Positions 26,642 through 35,187 of a stretch of 64,000 bases of DNA are shown one piece after another. The notes under the pieces are model-generated. The model was not told the DNA's origin and made no database searches. It saw only the letters and a list, made by a program, of their open reading frames with translations. The DNA is taken from positions 62,001 to 126,000 of the forward strand of contig DATCEO010000112.1 of the NCBI GenBank assembly GCA_036510065.1, given 5' to 3'. The stretch's first letter is position 1. Each line of letters starts with the position of its first letter. This DNA comes from DASUBV01 sp036510065. Its GTDB lineage: Bacteria; Actinomycetota; Actinomycetes; Streptosporangiales; Streptosporangiaceae. Position numbers and translations under genes: made by a program.

Positions 26642-26940
26642 CCGGAGCAGTACGAGCAGTTGCGGTCGTTCCCGGAGATCAGCAGGGATGAGTTGTTCCG
26701 GTACTTCACGTTGACGCCGGCGGATGCGGCGTTTGTGGATCCGGGCGCTGGGCGGGGGCCGGGTGATCGGCTTGGGATGGCAGTCCAGCTCGCGACGTTG
26801 CCGTGGCTGGGTTTTGTGCCCGACGGTGTGGCCTCGGCTCCACCGGCGGCGGTGGGCCGCCTGGCGGAGCGGCTGGGCTTGGATCCGGGGGCGCTGCGGG
26901 GGCATGGGAGGCGGGCGCAGACCCGCTCGGATCATCTGAC
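26642..26940 (+). pseudogene. N-terminal fragment of a second Tn3-family transposase
   Basis: Directly fused to the preceding fragment. EQYEQLRSFPEISRDELFRY, then FTLTPADAAFV and GRRAQTRSDHL are typical of the first ~100 residues of DUF4158-type Tn3 transposases. The homology stops at 26940. A short frame then ends in HTALTEMENALAG and a TGA at 27051-27053; I cannot assign that tail. Confidence 0.8.
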
Positions 26941-27101
26941 CGCAGGGCAGGGAAGAACTCCATACCGCCCTGACCGAGATGGAGAACGCCCTGGCGGGCG
27001 CGCTGCCCGACGACACCGGGGTTGAGGAACCTGCGGACAGCACTTATCGCTGAGAATGATCGTGGTTGTGGCTGGCGAAGAGTAGAGGGTTTGGGGGCAG
27101 G

Positions 27102-28010
27102 TCAGCGGCGGTCGCGGCGGCGTCTGGCGGCGCGGATCTCGGCGTCGGCGACCTCGTCGGTAAGCAGGGTGTAGAGCTGGGTGGTCTCGGTGGAGGGGTG
27201 GCCGAGGCGGCGGCGGACGACTTCGATGGAAACGCAGGCGTTGATGAGTTCGATGGCGTGGGCGTGGCGGAGCTGGTGGATGTCGATCTCGACTCCGGCA
27301 GCTTCGCAGTAGCTCTCCCATCGGTGGTGGACGGCGTCGTAGGACAGGGGACCTCCGTTGCCGTTGATGCTGGCGCGGAAGGCGGGGCCGAACCGGTACC
27401 CAGCACGGGTGAGGTAGAGCTTGAGGAGGGCGACGTAGCCGCGGTCGTCGAGGAGGACGGTGCGGACGGTGCCGCCCTTGCCGTGGATGCGGACGTGCTC
27501 GTCGTCTTGGCGGAGGTCGAAGTCTTCGAGGTCGAGGCTGCAGACTTCGGCGGCGCGTGCTCCGCAGACGTAGATCGTCTCGAACAGGACGCGGTCGCGG
27601 AGCCGGTCGAGGGGGACGTCTTTGCGCGGCCGTCTGCTGCAGATCTTGCCCAGGACCTTGGCGACGTCGTCGGCCGCGGCGGGCCTGGGCAGGGTCTTGG
27701 GCACCTTGATGGTGTCGATCTTGTCCATGGGGTTGGTGTCGAGGCCGTCCTGGCGGACGGCCCAACGGCAGAAGGAGGAGACGGCGGCGCGTTTGCGCTT
27801 GCGGGTCGCGGCCGACAGTTCGCTGATGTCGGCGAGGAACGCGCGGATCGGGTCGGCGGTGAGGTCGGCGAGTTCGCCGTCGCAGTGGGCGGTGAACTGG
27901 AGGAGGTCGCCGCGGTAGGCGCGGACGGTGTGGGCGGAGGCGTTGGCGTTCTTCTGGTCGGTGAGGAAGTCGTCCAGGTGCCGGGCGAGCGGGTGGTCGC
28001 GGCCGAGCTG
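27102..28010 (-). pseudogene. Tyrosine recombinase/integrase, 5' end lost
   Basis: About 302 codons are open. The SAM-like N-terminal domain (LARHLDDFLTDQKNANASAH, TVRAYRGDLLQF) is nearly complete, but the frame is preceded by TAA (28011-28013) with no start codon before Met 27728. The catalytic domain has Arg in CGARAAEVCSLDLEDF, Lys in HGKGGTVRTV, HxxR in HQLRHAHAIEL, His in LGHPSTETT and Tyr in QLYTLL, all present. If translation begins at 27728, only the catalytic domain (208 aa) is made. Probably a decayed XerC/D- or TnpI-like recombinase truncated by the junction at 28.01 kb. Confidence 0.75.
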
Positions 28011-28126
28011 TTATCTCGCAACCATTCTCGACTCTCTCAGCGCCTAGATCGAGTACTTCGGCGAGCCGCTTGCCGCCGAAGTCGTCGAGGAGCCGTTGTC
28101 CGACCCGCAGATGAACAGGCTCCGCG

Positions 28127-28864
28127 TCAGTATGGGGTGAGGACGTCGAACTCGTTGCCCTCGGGGTCGGCGAGGCACGTCCACGGCACGTCGCCCTGGC
28201 CGAGGTCGATGTCGGTGGCGCCGAGAGCCCGCAGCCGGGCCACCTCCGCCGCTTGATCGTCACCGGGGTACGGCCGGAGGTCGAGATGGACGCGGTTCTT
28301 CACGGTCTTCGCGTCGGGCGTGCGGAGGAACTCCAGATACGGGCCGACCCCCTTGGCGGAGCGCAGCACCGCATGATCGTCGGTCACCTCGTGCAGGGTC
28401 CAGTCCATCGCCTCGCCCCAGAACCGGGCCATGGCCCGCGGATCCGCGCAGTCGACCACCACCGCGGCCATCGGACCGGTGTCCCGGTAGATCGATCGGG
28501 GCTCCGCCACGCAGAACTCGTTGCCCTCCGGGTCGGCCAGGACCGTCCAGGGGACGTCGCCCTGGCCCACGTCGGCGGGCGTCGCGCCGAGATCCTGGAG
28601 GCGCGCGACCAGGTCCGCCTGATGGACGGCAGAGGTGGTGGCGAGGTCGATGTGCACGCGGTTCTTCACCGTCTTGGGTTCCGGGACGGCAATGACGTCG
28701 ACGCAGACGGCGACCGGGTCGGGATAGACGAAGCCCTCGGGTTCGAGGTTGGTCACGCCGGGTTCCTCGCTGGAAACGCCCCAGCCGAGCACCTCCGCCC
28801 AGAACCGGCCGAGGGCGGAGTCATCCCGAGCATTCATCGCAATCTGAACAAGCCGCGTCGCCAT
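28127..28864 (-). CDS. Two-domain VOC (glyoxalase-like) protein
   Basis: 245 aa with two tandem VOC domains of ~120 residues, each ending in a near-identical motif (DVGQGDVPWTVLADPEGNEFCV and DLGQGDVPWTCLADPEGNEFDV). The first begins ATRLVQIAMNARDDSALGRFWAEVLGW. Such bidomain proteins act in drug binding, dioxygenation or as glyoxalase-like enzymes; metal ligands are not clearly retained, so function is open. It is cargo between a truncated integrase and a Tn3 fragment. ATG start; the 116-bp stretch separating it from the integrase holds no gene. Confidence 0.8.
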   Translation of the reverse strand: MATRLVQIAMNARDDSALGRFWAEVLGWGVSSEEPGVTNLEPEGFVYPDPVAVCVDVIAVPEPKTVKNRVHIDLATTSAVHQADLVARLQDLGATPADVGQGDVPWTVLADPEGNEFCVAEPRSIYRDTGPMAAVVVDCADPRAMARFWGEAMDWTLHEVTDDHAVLRSAKGVGPYLEFLRTPDAKTVKNRVHLDLRPYPGDDQAAEVARLRALGATDIDLGQGDVPWTCLADPEGNEFDVLTPY

Positions 28865-28874
28865 GCCGCCGATC

Positions 28875-29148
28875 TTAAGCCCGCGTGAATGAACCGCGAG
28901 GAACCGCAGGCCTTCGGCTCAACCGGCGGTACCGGGCAGGTCGGGGACTTCGCCGAACTGCCGAAGGCCCCGGTCGGGTGCGGAGGCGGTGATGGCGTAG
29001 CGGCCCAGGGAAGTTGATGTGGGCGTGGCCGAGTGGACTGAGGCGGGCGACATCTTCGTCCTTGACCGGGACGCCCTCGGCGCGGAGCTGGTCGACGGCC
29101 CCTGACAGGTAGCGGGTGTTCCACAGCGCGACGGCGCTGACGACCAGG
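28875..29148 (-). pseudogene. C-terminal fragment of a Tn3-family transposase
   Basis: Reads GLVVSAVALWNTRYLSGAVDQLRAEGVPVKDEDVARLSPLGHAHINF, the invariant C-terminus of Tn3 transposases, then shifts frame near 29000 to GRYAITASAPDRGLRQFGEVP. Its upstream border coincides with the beginning of the reverse transcriptase fragment at 29151. Confidence 0.85.
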
Positions 29149-29150
29149 CC

Positions 29151-29591
29151 GACTTCTTCGGCCAGCTTGACCGGGACTGGCTGGGAAAGTTTCTCCGGCA
29201 CCGGATCGCGGATGAAAGGGTCCTGCGGCTGATCGGCAAGTGGCTGGCCGCAGGGGTCGTCGAGGACGGGACCTGGGCGGAGACTGACAGGGGATCACCG
29301 CAGGGGTCATCGGTTTCGCCGCTGCTCGCGAACGTGTACCTGCACTACGTCCTGGACCTGTGGGCCGACTGGTGGAGGCGCCGGCACGCGCACGGTGATG
29401 TGATCATCATCAGGTTCGCGGACGACTTCATCGTCGGGTTCGAGCACCGGCAGGACGCCGAGCGGTTCCGGGACGAGCTGGGCGGCAGGTTTGTCCGGCT
29501 CGGGTTGGAACTGCACCCGGCGGAAAACCGGCTCGAAACGGGCACGGGCTGTGATCTTCAGAGCTTGATGGCGCGAAATCTTTCGCGCTAA
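29151..29591 (+). pseudogene. Group II intron reverse transcriptase, central fragment
   Basis: The open frame matches RT domains of LtrA-like maturases: DFFGQLDRDWLGKFLRHRI, then RGSPQGSSVSPLLANVYLHY and the catalytic FADDFIVGF (YADD variant). Homology starts abruptly at 29151 and fades after LHPAENRL (about 29533); the last ~18 codons are unrelated. N-terminal RT, X and En parts are missing. See 34497-34800 for what may be the other end of the same intron. Confidence 0.85.
29571..29588. other. 18-bp inverted repeat downstream of TniB
   Basis: GCGCGAAA-TC-TTTCGCGC lies 9 bp beyond the TniB stop. No T-tract follows on either strand, so it is a weak terminator at best. It may belong to the end of the TniAB element. 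Confidence 0.4.
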
Positions 29592-29597
29592 ATGGCG

Positions 29598-30494
29598 TTA
29601 CATGACCCCGATAACGAGGGATTCGCGGGCGGCGTCGACGACTTCGCTGGTGACAGTGTTGAGTTGGTTGATGTCCATGATGCGGTGGATCTGAGCCATC
29701 AGCCGGGTTGTGAGGCGGAAGTTTCCGCTGGTCGCGCGCAGGATTGCAGCGCGGGCCTCGTTGGTGGTGAAGTCGGCCGCGTCGTCCAGGCCGAGGTGGG
29801 GCCAGCGGCGGGTGATGACGAAGGTCTGCTCGTCGGCGGTGAGTGGCTGGTAGTGGTGGAGGAATCCGACGCGGCTGTAGAGCTGGGGGTAGCGGGCGAG
29901 GCGGCGTTCGATGCCAGGCATGCCTATCAGGATGAGGCCGATACCGGTGCGGTCGTGGTGGTCGCGCAGCGCTTCCAGGCTGGGCATTTTGAGACGGTCG
30001 GCTTCGTCGACGATGAGCAGTTCGGCGAAGGGGCCACCGCGTGACGCAAGTTCGGTGGGGCCGCGGTCGGGGTGCAGGGTCTCCTCGATGCACCAGCTGA
30101 GCCTGTTGTGCAGGTCGGCGACTTCCTTGTCGACGACGCGAGGTGTGTTGTGGACCTTGGGCGTGTAAAAGACGGTCCGTGCCGCGATCGCGGACGCGGG
30201 GGCCTCGCCGTGCATGAACGTGAAACGACGGACGGCTGGCTCTGTTTCTTTCCACTCGCTGTACTGGAGCGCTGACAAGGTCTTGCCCACACCCGGCGGC
30301 CCGTAGCACAGGCCGATGTAGCGGTCGCGGCGCACGGCGTCGCAGAACTCGGCGAAGCGGCGGTGCTGCTTGGTGACAATAAACTCAGTGTGGGGTTGCA
30401 CGGGTGACTGTGCCTGTCCAGGTTCGGTGCTGTGCTCACCGGCCGGGTCCGGAGCGGTCACGGTGGGGGCCTGGCCGGTGTCCTGTGATGTCAT
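29598..30494 (-). CDS. tniB: TniB-like AAA+ transposition ATPase
   Basis: 298 aa. Walker A is CYGPPGVGKTLSALQYSEW (about residue 64), Walker B is AELLIVDEADRLKMPSLEALRD, with sensor region GLILIGMPGIERRLARYPQLYSRVGF. This is the TniB/TnsC/MuB-type ATPase that selects target DNA and activates the DDE transposase. It follows the TniA-like gene by 9 nt on the same strand (GAGG upstream of ATG 30494). The N-terminal ~35 residues are Pro/Thr-rich. Appears intact. Confidence 0.88.
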   Translation of the reverse strand: MTSQDTGQAPTVTAPDPAGEHSTEPGQAQSPVQPHTEFIVTKQHRRFAEFCDAVRRDRYIGLCYGPPGVGKTLSALQYSEWKETEPAVRRFTFMHGEAPASAIAARTVFYTPKVHNTPRVVDKEVADLHNRLSWCIEETLHPDRGPTELASRGGPFAELLIVDEADRLKMPSLEALRDHHDRTGIGLILIGMPGIERRLARYPQLYSRVGFLHHYQPLTADEQTFVITRRWPHLGLDDAADFTTNEARAAILRATSGNFRLTTRLMAQIHRIMDINQLNTVTSEVVDAARESLVIGVM

Positions 30495-30503
30495 GCCGGA
30501 GGG

Positions 30504-32120
30504 TCAGTCCTCTCGGTACAGCTTGAGGGTGCGCTGCGGGACGGGCGGCCTGCCGGGAGCGGCCGGCGCAGCGGGCGGCCCGGTGACTGTGCGTGCGGCC
30601 GGATCCTGGTAGCCGGGCTGGTGAACGGCCAGGAGCTGGTCGACGGCCTTGCTGCGGTCGCCGATGCTGCGCCGCAGCTCGCGGCGGCGGGCGTTGCGCG
30701 CGGCGGTGAGCGTCTTGAGCGCGACGGCTTGCCCGGCGAGTTCGGGGCAGATCACCCGGCACAGGAATGCGCCGTCGTGGAAGACCCGGATCTCGGCCAG
30801 GTCGCGGGGGTCGTAGCGGATCAGGACGTGCTCGCCGACGTAGGCGGCCAGTACCGGGTCGAGGTAGCGCAGGCCCTGGAAGTGCACGCCGTCGGGATGG
30901 ATCTTGCGGGGCTTGGCGACGGTGAGCAGCAGCAGGTCCAGTTGCTCCAGCGAGTCGGGCATGCGAGGGAGGAACCCGCCGGCTGACCAGCGTCTGGCCG
31001 GGGCCTGGCGGGTTTCGCTGTGCACGCGATGGTTGTAGTCGCCGACCAGGAACCTCCCGATCGCGGCGTCGAGCTCGGCCAGGGTCAGCCGGGCCTGCCC
31101 GGCGCGGCCGGGTGTGCCTGGCGGGCCGTAGCCGGGCAGCGTGGACAGGCACATCTGGTTGACCGTGCTGAATAGCCGCTCGATCTTCCCGCGGCCGCGG
31201 GGCTGGCCCGGCAGGGAGAACGCCAGCCGCATCTTGATGTCGGCGGCGACCTGCTCAAGGTGCGCCGAGGTGAAGTCGCTGCCGTGGTCGGTGTAGAAGA
31301 CACCGGGAATGCCGCATACCGGCCATCCGGGGTCGGGCTTGCGCCAGATCGCCTGGCGCAATGCCAGCGCGGTGTTGAAGGCTGATGGCGCCTCGAGGGT
31401 GACGGCGTAGCCGGCCACCGCCCGGGAGTGGTCATCTTCGATCGCGGTCAGCCATGGGCGCGCTGTCTGCTGGCCGGGGGTGAGGACCCAGATGTCGAGC
31501 TGGGTGTGGTCGGCCTGCCAGATCCCGTTGGGCGTGCTTGCCTGCCTGCGGTACACCAGGTCGAACACCGCCTGGTAGCGCTTGGTGCCCTCCAGCGCGA
31601 GCGTCCGCATGGCCGGGTCCATCCCGGCGATGACGGAGTACACCGCGCTGTAGGACGGGACTGGCCACCCCTGGGCGGTGGCCACGCCGGTGACCGTGCG
31701 GTGGATCGCTGCGGCGCTGGGAGCGGGCGGGCGCAGCGCCAGGCCCTCGATCAGCGCCACCAGGTCATCGGGCATCCGGCGGCCGCGGTCTGCGCGGGCG
31801 GTGCGGGCCAGCCCGGCGATCCCGCCGGCGTGGTAGCGCCGCAGCCACCGCTGTGCGGTGCGCAACGGAACCGCGGCCTGGCGTGCGGCTTCGGCCAGGG
31901 TGACGCCGTCGTGCAGGTGCGGTGCCAGCACCGCATGCCGGCCCATCGCCTGCCGGCGTTGCGCGGTGCTCAGCTCAGCCAGCCCGGGGACCGCCGCGGC
32001 GTCGTCGTTATCCGGCAGCCCTGGCGAGGTGCCGGTAGATCGTGGGGCGGGTGACGCCGAACTCCGCGGCGATCTCAGCGACCGTATAGCGCCGTTTCCC
32101 GTCTTCGCCGGTTTCCTCAT
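30504..32120 (-). CDS. tniA: TniA/Mu-type DDE transposase
   Basis: Up to 538 aa. HTH domains come first (GVTLAEAARQAAVPLRTAQRWLRRYH), then an RNase-H fold with catalytic Asp in IWQADHTQLDIWV, Asp in FYTDHGSDFTS and Glu in GRGKIERLFSTVN, then the Mu C-terminal beta-barrel. The start is uncertain: ATG 32120 lies inside the 3' end of the serine recombinase gene (113-bp overlap in another frame), while homology begins around PGLAEL (about residue 45) and the next ATG is 31946. All catalytic residues are present. It works with TniB downstream. Confidence 0.85.
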   Translation of the reverse strand: MRKPAKTGNGAIRSLRSPRSSASPAPRSTGTSPGLPDNDDAAAVPGLAELSTAQRRQAMGRHAVLAPHLHDGVTLAEAARQAAVPLRTAQRWLRRYHAGGIAGLARTARADRGRRMPDDLVALIEGLALRPPAPSAAAIHRTVTGVATAQGWPVPSYSAVYSVIAGMDPAMRTLALEGTKRYQAVFDLVYRRQASTPNGIWQADHTQLDIWVLTPGQQTARPWLTAIEDDHSRAVAGYAVTLEAPSAFNTALALRQAIWRKPDPGWPVCGIPGVFYTDHGSDFTSAHLEQVAADIKMRLAFSLPGQPRGRGKIERLFSTVNQMCLSTLPGYGPPGTPGRAGQARLTLAELDAAIGRFLVGDYNHRVHSETRQAPARRWSAGGFLPRMPDSLEQLDLLLLTVAKPRKIHPDGVHFQGLRYLDPVLAAYVGEHVLIRYDPRDLAEIRVFHDGAFLCRVICPELAGQAVALKTLTAARNARRRELRRSIGDRSKAVDQLLAVHQPGYQDPAARTVTGPPAAPAAPGRPPVPQRTLKLYRED

Positions 32121-32586
32121 ACATCTCCCGTGCCAGCCTGACCTGCCGCGTGCCCAGCTTTGGTTTCTGGCCCCCGGTTCGGCCGCGGGCGCGGGCGGCG
32201 GCCAGGCCGTCCATCGTCCGCTCCGACATCAGGGCGTGCTCGAACTCGGCGATCGAGCCCAGAATCTGGAAGAACATCCGCCCGACCGCGGTGGAGGTGT
32301 CGATGCCCTGGTCCAGCACGACCAGGTCCACCTCCCGGGCCCGCAGGAACCTGGACAGCTCGATCAGGTGCTCCAGCGAGCGACCCAGCCGGTCGAGCTT
32401 GGTGATCACCAGCTGGTCACCCGCCCGGTTGGCCGACAGCAGCGCCCGGTCTAGTTCCGGCCGGCGGGCCAGCTTTCCGGATGCCCTGTCGATGAACACC
32501 TCATCGCATCCCGCGGCCCGCAAGGCGTCGCGCTGCGCTTCGGGGTGCTGATCGCGAGTGGATACCCGCCCGTAGCCGATCCGCAT
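32008..32586 (-). CDS. tniR: Serine recombinase (resolvase/invertase, TniR-like)
   Basis: 192 aa from ATG 32586 (MRIGYGRVSTRDQHPEAQRDAL); the ORF extends 18 codons upstream without support. The catalytic Ser is in GRVST, with active-site motifs KLDRLGRSLEHLIEL and FFQILGSIAEFEHALMSERT, and a C-terminal HTH (YTVAEIAAEFGVTRPTIYRHLA). It resolves cointegrates of the TniAB element. The C-terminal coding end overlaps the TniA reading frame. No tniQ gene is present. Confidence 0.92.
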   Translation of the reverse strand: MRIGYGRVSTRDQHPEAQRDALRAAGCDEVFIDRASGKLARRPELDRALLSANRAGDQLVITKLDRLGRSLEHLIELSRFLRAREVDLVVLDQGIDTSTAVGRMFFQILGSIAEFEHALMSERTMDGLAAARARGRTGGQKPKLGTRQVRLAREMYEETGEDGKRRYTVAEIAAEFGVTRPTIYRHLARAAG

Positions 32587-33095
32587 ACCCTCACAGTATC
32601 GCGAACACCCGGGCGCGTGACATTGCTGCGTACACGGCATGTGTTACACATGCGGCCAGCGCAGATGCCGACGGCCAGACTGTGTATCACGGACGTTCGT
32701 TACCGCGACGGCTATGACGACCGCCCTGACCTGGCTGCGATGGTCAGACAGGGGGGCCGTACGGGCGGATGCGGGGGTTCAGGTCGTTGAGGCACTGCAC
32801 GTTGGTCGGCGACGAGGTCGAACGCCGCCGGGTCGCTGCGGCCCAGCCGCTCGACGTATTCGCGCACTACCTGTTCAGGTGTCAATTGATATGCCCCGTC
32901 CGGCGCTGAGCTTCGGCTGGCGGTTCTGGCGGGTGTCGTTGACGACAGCTGCGCGCCGGCGTCGCCGGGATATTGCGGATTGACGTGGACGCAGCTGGCC
33001 TGCGAGGAAGGTCCACCTGGCGGAGTAAGGGCTCAGTATCCAGCAGGGACCCGGCGCCAGGGCGTGGACGACCGCAGCTGCCAGGGGACGGAGGT
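32587..33095. other. 509-bp stretch between recombinase and VOC gene: palindrome and an NTF2-like remnant
   Basis: At 32637-32653 is the palindrome GCATGTG-TTA-CACATGC, 51 bp before the serine recombinase start, a candidate res subsite or operator. On the minus strand, 32885 down to about 32800 reads TPEQVVREYVERLGRSDPAA, resembling the N-terminus of a SnoaL/NTF2-like protein, cut off near 32800. It has only a TTG start and is probably a remnant interrupted by the mobile element. The rest shows no coding signal. Confidence 0.4.
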
Positions 33096-33587
33096 TCATG
33101 GCGTTCGCGTCTCGGCGTCGATCTCACGGCTGCGGCGCTGCGCGGTTTCGCGTGGGTCGTCGATCCGGGTGACCTGGTCGTCGGCGAGCTGGCTGTGGTG
33201 TTCGACGGTGTAGAAGCGCACCTCGTGGCCGTCGGGGTCGTGCAGCATCGGAAGGATCCAGCCGATGCTGGCGAAATGGACGCCGCCGTGCTGGTCACCG
33301 AGGTCGGTCAGCCGCTGGGCGAGGGCCTCGATGGCTGGCTTGCCGGGCACGCCGATCGCGAAGTAGTCGAAGCCGGCGGCTGCCGCGGCCCGGCCGGGAT
33401 CCAGCCGGAGCGCGAGGTCGGGACCGCCGTTCGGGTGCCGCATCGCGATGCCCATCAGGGTTCCCGCCTCGACGAACTCGACCTGGGTCTGGTAGCCGAG
33501 CCGGGTCTGGTACCAGGTGACGGATCTGGCCAGATCCGTCACCGGAAGCTTCAGGTGGTGGACCCCGGCGAGTGCTGGTGCGGTCAT
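33096..33587 (-). CDS. VOC family (glyoxalase/dioxygenase-like) protein
   Basis: 163 aa, ATG 33587. The N-terminal VHHLKLPVTDLARSVTWYQTRLGYQ carries the first metal His, and HEVRFYTVEHH near residue 140 carries the last Glu/His region. The single polypeptide contains the two beta-alpha-beta-beta-beta modules. Divergent from a TetR gene with tandem operator-like palindromes between them, so it is probably repressed by that regulator and induced by a small toxic molecule. Substrate unknown. Confidence 0.85.
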   Translation of the reverse strand: MTAPALAGVHHLKLPVTDLARSVTWYQTRLGYQTQVEFVEAGTLMGIAMRHPNGGPDLALRLDPGRAAAAAGFDYFAIGVPGKPAIEALAQRLTDLGDQHGGVHFASIGWILPMLHDPDGHEVRFYTVEHHSQLADDQVTRIDDPRETAQRRSREIDAETRTP

Positions 33588-33602
33588 GACACCCCTCCTG
33601 AG

Positions 33603-33633
33603 TGCAGTTCCACTGTAATGCAGTTAGACTGCA
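33603..33633. promoter_or_regulatory. Two tandem TetR operator-like palindromes between VOC and TetR genes
   Basis: TGCAGT-TAG-ACTGCA (33619-33633) is a perfect 6-3-6 palindrome; TGCAGT-TCC-ACTGTA (33603-33617) is the same with one mismatch, 16 bp upstream. They fill the 50-bp divergent promoter gap and would let one repressor control both genes. Confidence 0.65.
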
Positions 33634-33637
33634 CTTC

Positions 33638-34309
33638 ATGGCTCGAGATGTCAACCCGCTTGCCGCAGCCCGCCGGGGCCGTCGCGTCGCAGATACCGAG
33701 AGCCGGCTGCTGCAGGCGGCCAGCCGGCTGTTCATCCGCGATGGCTATTCCGCGACGACGCTCGCGGCCGTTGCCGAGGCAGCCGGCGTCGCGCCGCGCA
33801 CCGTCTACGTCCGCTTTGGGACCAAGGCGGCGCTGCTCAAGCGCGCGGTCGACGTCGCCCTGGTCGGCGACACCTCGCCCGTCGACGTCGCCGGACGGGA
33901 GTGGATGCAGCGCTCGATGACCGCGCCCACCCTGGACGAGCGAATCGCCGCTGGCGCCCGCGGAGCCCGCGACATGATGCATCGAGTCGGCCCGCTGCTG
34001 GCCGTCGCCGCCCAGGCCGAACCCGTCGAGCCCGTCATCGCCGCCGCCGCCCAGGCCGGACGAGAAGCCACCCGCGACTCGTTGCGGCGGTTCTGGACCA
34101 CGGCCGCCGCCGACGGCCTGCTCGGGCCCGGCGCCGACGTCGACTGGCTCGCCCAGACCGCCGCCCTCGTCGGCGCCGCCCAGACCTACCTGCTCGCTGC
34201 CCGCACTCTCGGCTGGGACCCCGACGCCTACGAGCGCTGGCTGATACTCACCTGGCACCGACTCGCCGCCGCCGCAGCGTCCACCCGGACGGACCCACCG
34301 CCCGCGTAG
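33638..34309 (+). CDS. TetR family transcriptional regulator
   Basis: 223 aa from ATG 33638; the upstream in-frame ATG 33602 lies inside the operator and is unlikely. HTH: SRLLQAASRLFIRDGYSATTLAAVAEAAGVAPRTVYVRFGTKAALLKRAVDVAL. A ligand-binding domain of average length follows. It probably represses itself and the divergent VOC gene through the palindromes at 33603-33633. The inducer cannot be predicted. Confidence 0.9.
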   Translation: MARDVNPLAAARRGRRVADTESRLLQAASRLFIRDGYSATTLAAVAEAAGVAPRTVYVRFGTKAALLKRAVDVALVGDTSPVDVAGREWMQRSMTAPTLDERIAAGARGARDMMHRVGPLLAVAAQAEPVEPVIAAAAQAGREATRDSLRRFWTTAAADGLLGPGADVDWLAQTAALVGAAQTYLLAARTLGWDPDAYERWLILTWHRLAAAAASTRTDPPPA

Positions 34310-34496
34310 TCGCCTGCCAGCCCAAGACGACTCATGCTGAGGCCGCCGCCGCGCGCCTCCGGGCCCCTCAGAGAACCGTTCCGGTAGGGGATCGGTTGTG
34401 GGACGAGGACGACGGCTCGGCGCTGACCGCCAGATAGCGCTGCGAAATTACCGCCACTTACCGCTGACAGTCACACACGGGCCAAGCTTGCCGAGA

Positions 34497-34728
34497 TGGC
34501 TGGCCGCCGTGGTACGCGGGCACCAGGCCTGTTACGCGGTGCCCGGCAACAGCGACGCGGTGAACGCCTTCCGCACCCAGGTGATACGGCACTGGCGCAA
34601 GGCGCTGCGGCGCCGCAGCCAGAGAACCCGGCTCACCTGGGCCAGGATGAACCGCATCGCAGCCCGGTGGATACCCCCGACCCGCACCGTGCCCGCAGGC
34701 GCGCTTCGCCGCCCCGCACCCAAGGTAG
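34497..34728 (+). pseudogene. Group II intron maturase, C-terminal (domain X) fragment
   Basis: Reads WLAAVVRGHQACYAVPGNSD, AFRTQVIRHWRKALRRRSQR, TRLTWARMNRIAARWIPPTR, the C-terminal maturase region of actinobacterial group II intron RTs. Homology starts at 34497; the roughly 100 residues that should link RT domain 7 to this part are missing. Same strand as, and 3' to, the RT fragment at 29151, as if one intron had been opened by later insertions. Confidence 0.8.
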
Positions 34729-34800
34729 GAGCCCAGTGCGGTAGTTCCGCACGCCGGGATCTGCGCGGGGGGCCGCCCGCAAGGGCGGTCCCTACCGCGA
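34729..34800 (+). ncRNA. Group II intron 3' end (candidate domains V and VI)
   Basis: GAGCCC begins a domain-V-like hairpin whose inner stem is GTGCGG-TAGTT-CCGCAC (34736-34752), closed by CCC/GGG and followed by GATC. A second hairpin, GGGCCGCCC-GCAA-GGGCGGTCCC (34771-34793), has a GNRA loop and is followed by CTAC, as expected for domain VI and the 3' splice site. It directly follows the maturase fragment. Confidence 0.6.
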
Positions 34801-35187
34801 CCCTTACTGGATCAAGCGGCGCCGCTGCGCGACGCCGGGCCCCGGCCGCGCTCGCACCGGGCGTGCGGCACCTACGGCGCCGACCCGGCGCGCCGCGTAG
34901 GGCCACACAGCATCCACTGATCCGCCGGGCTCAATCGCCACATGGCACACCGTGCTAGGCATGGCCCGTCTTCCTCGGCGTATCAGTGTCCCGGTCACGG
35001 CCGCCCACTGGCCCGGCGACCGCTTCCTAAGCCCAGGTGACGAGCTCGGGCGCGGAGCGTCTCAGGATCTTCGGATCCAAGAAGCCTGGCGCGCAGTGGT
35101 CATGTCGTGGATGGTCTCGCGCAGTTCACTGACGCCGAGTCTGAGATTCAGGACCCACCTCGCCGTTGGCCGCCAACTACGCCTGGC
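34801..35187. other. 387-bp non-coding stretch
   Basis: No convincing gene. It contains a UUCG-capped hairpin, GGATC-TTCG-GATCC (about 35064-35077), without a T-tract. It lies downstream of the ECF sigma gene (minus strand), where it could act in 3'-end formation. Confidence 0.35.

Noticed and set aside
29571..29588. Intrinsic terminator after tniB
   Set aside because: Strong dyad but a 2-base centre and no T-run, so listed only as an inverted repeat.
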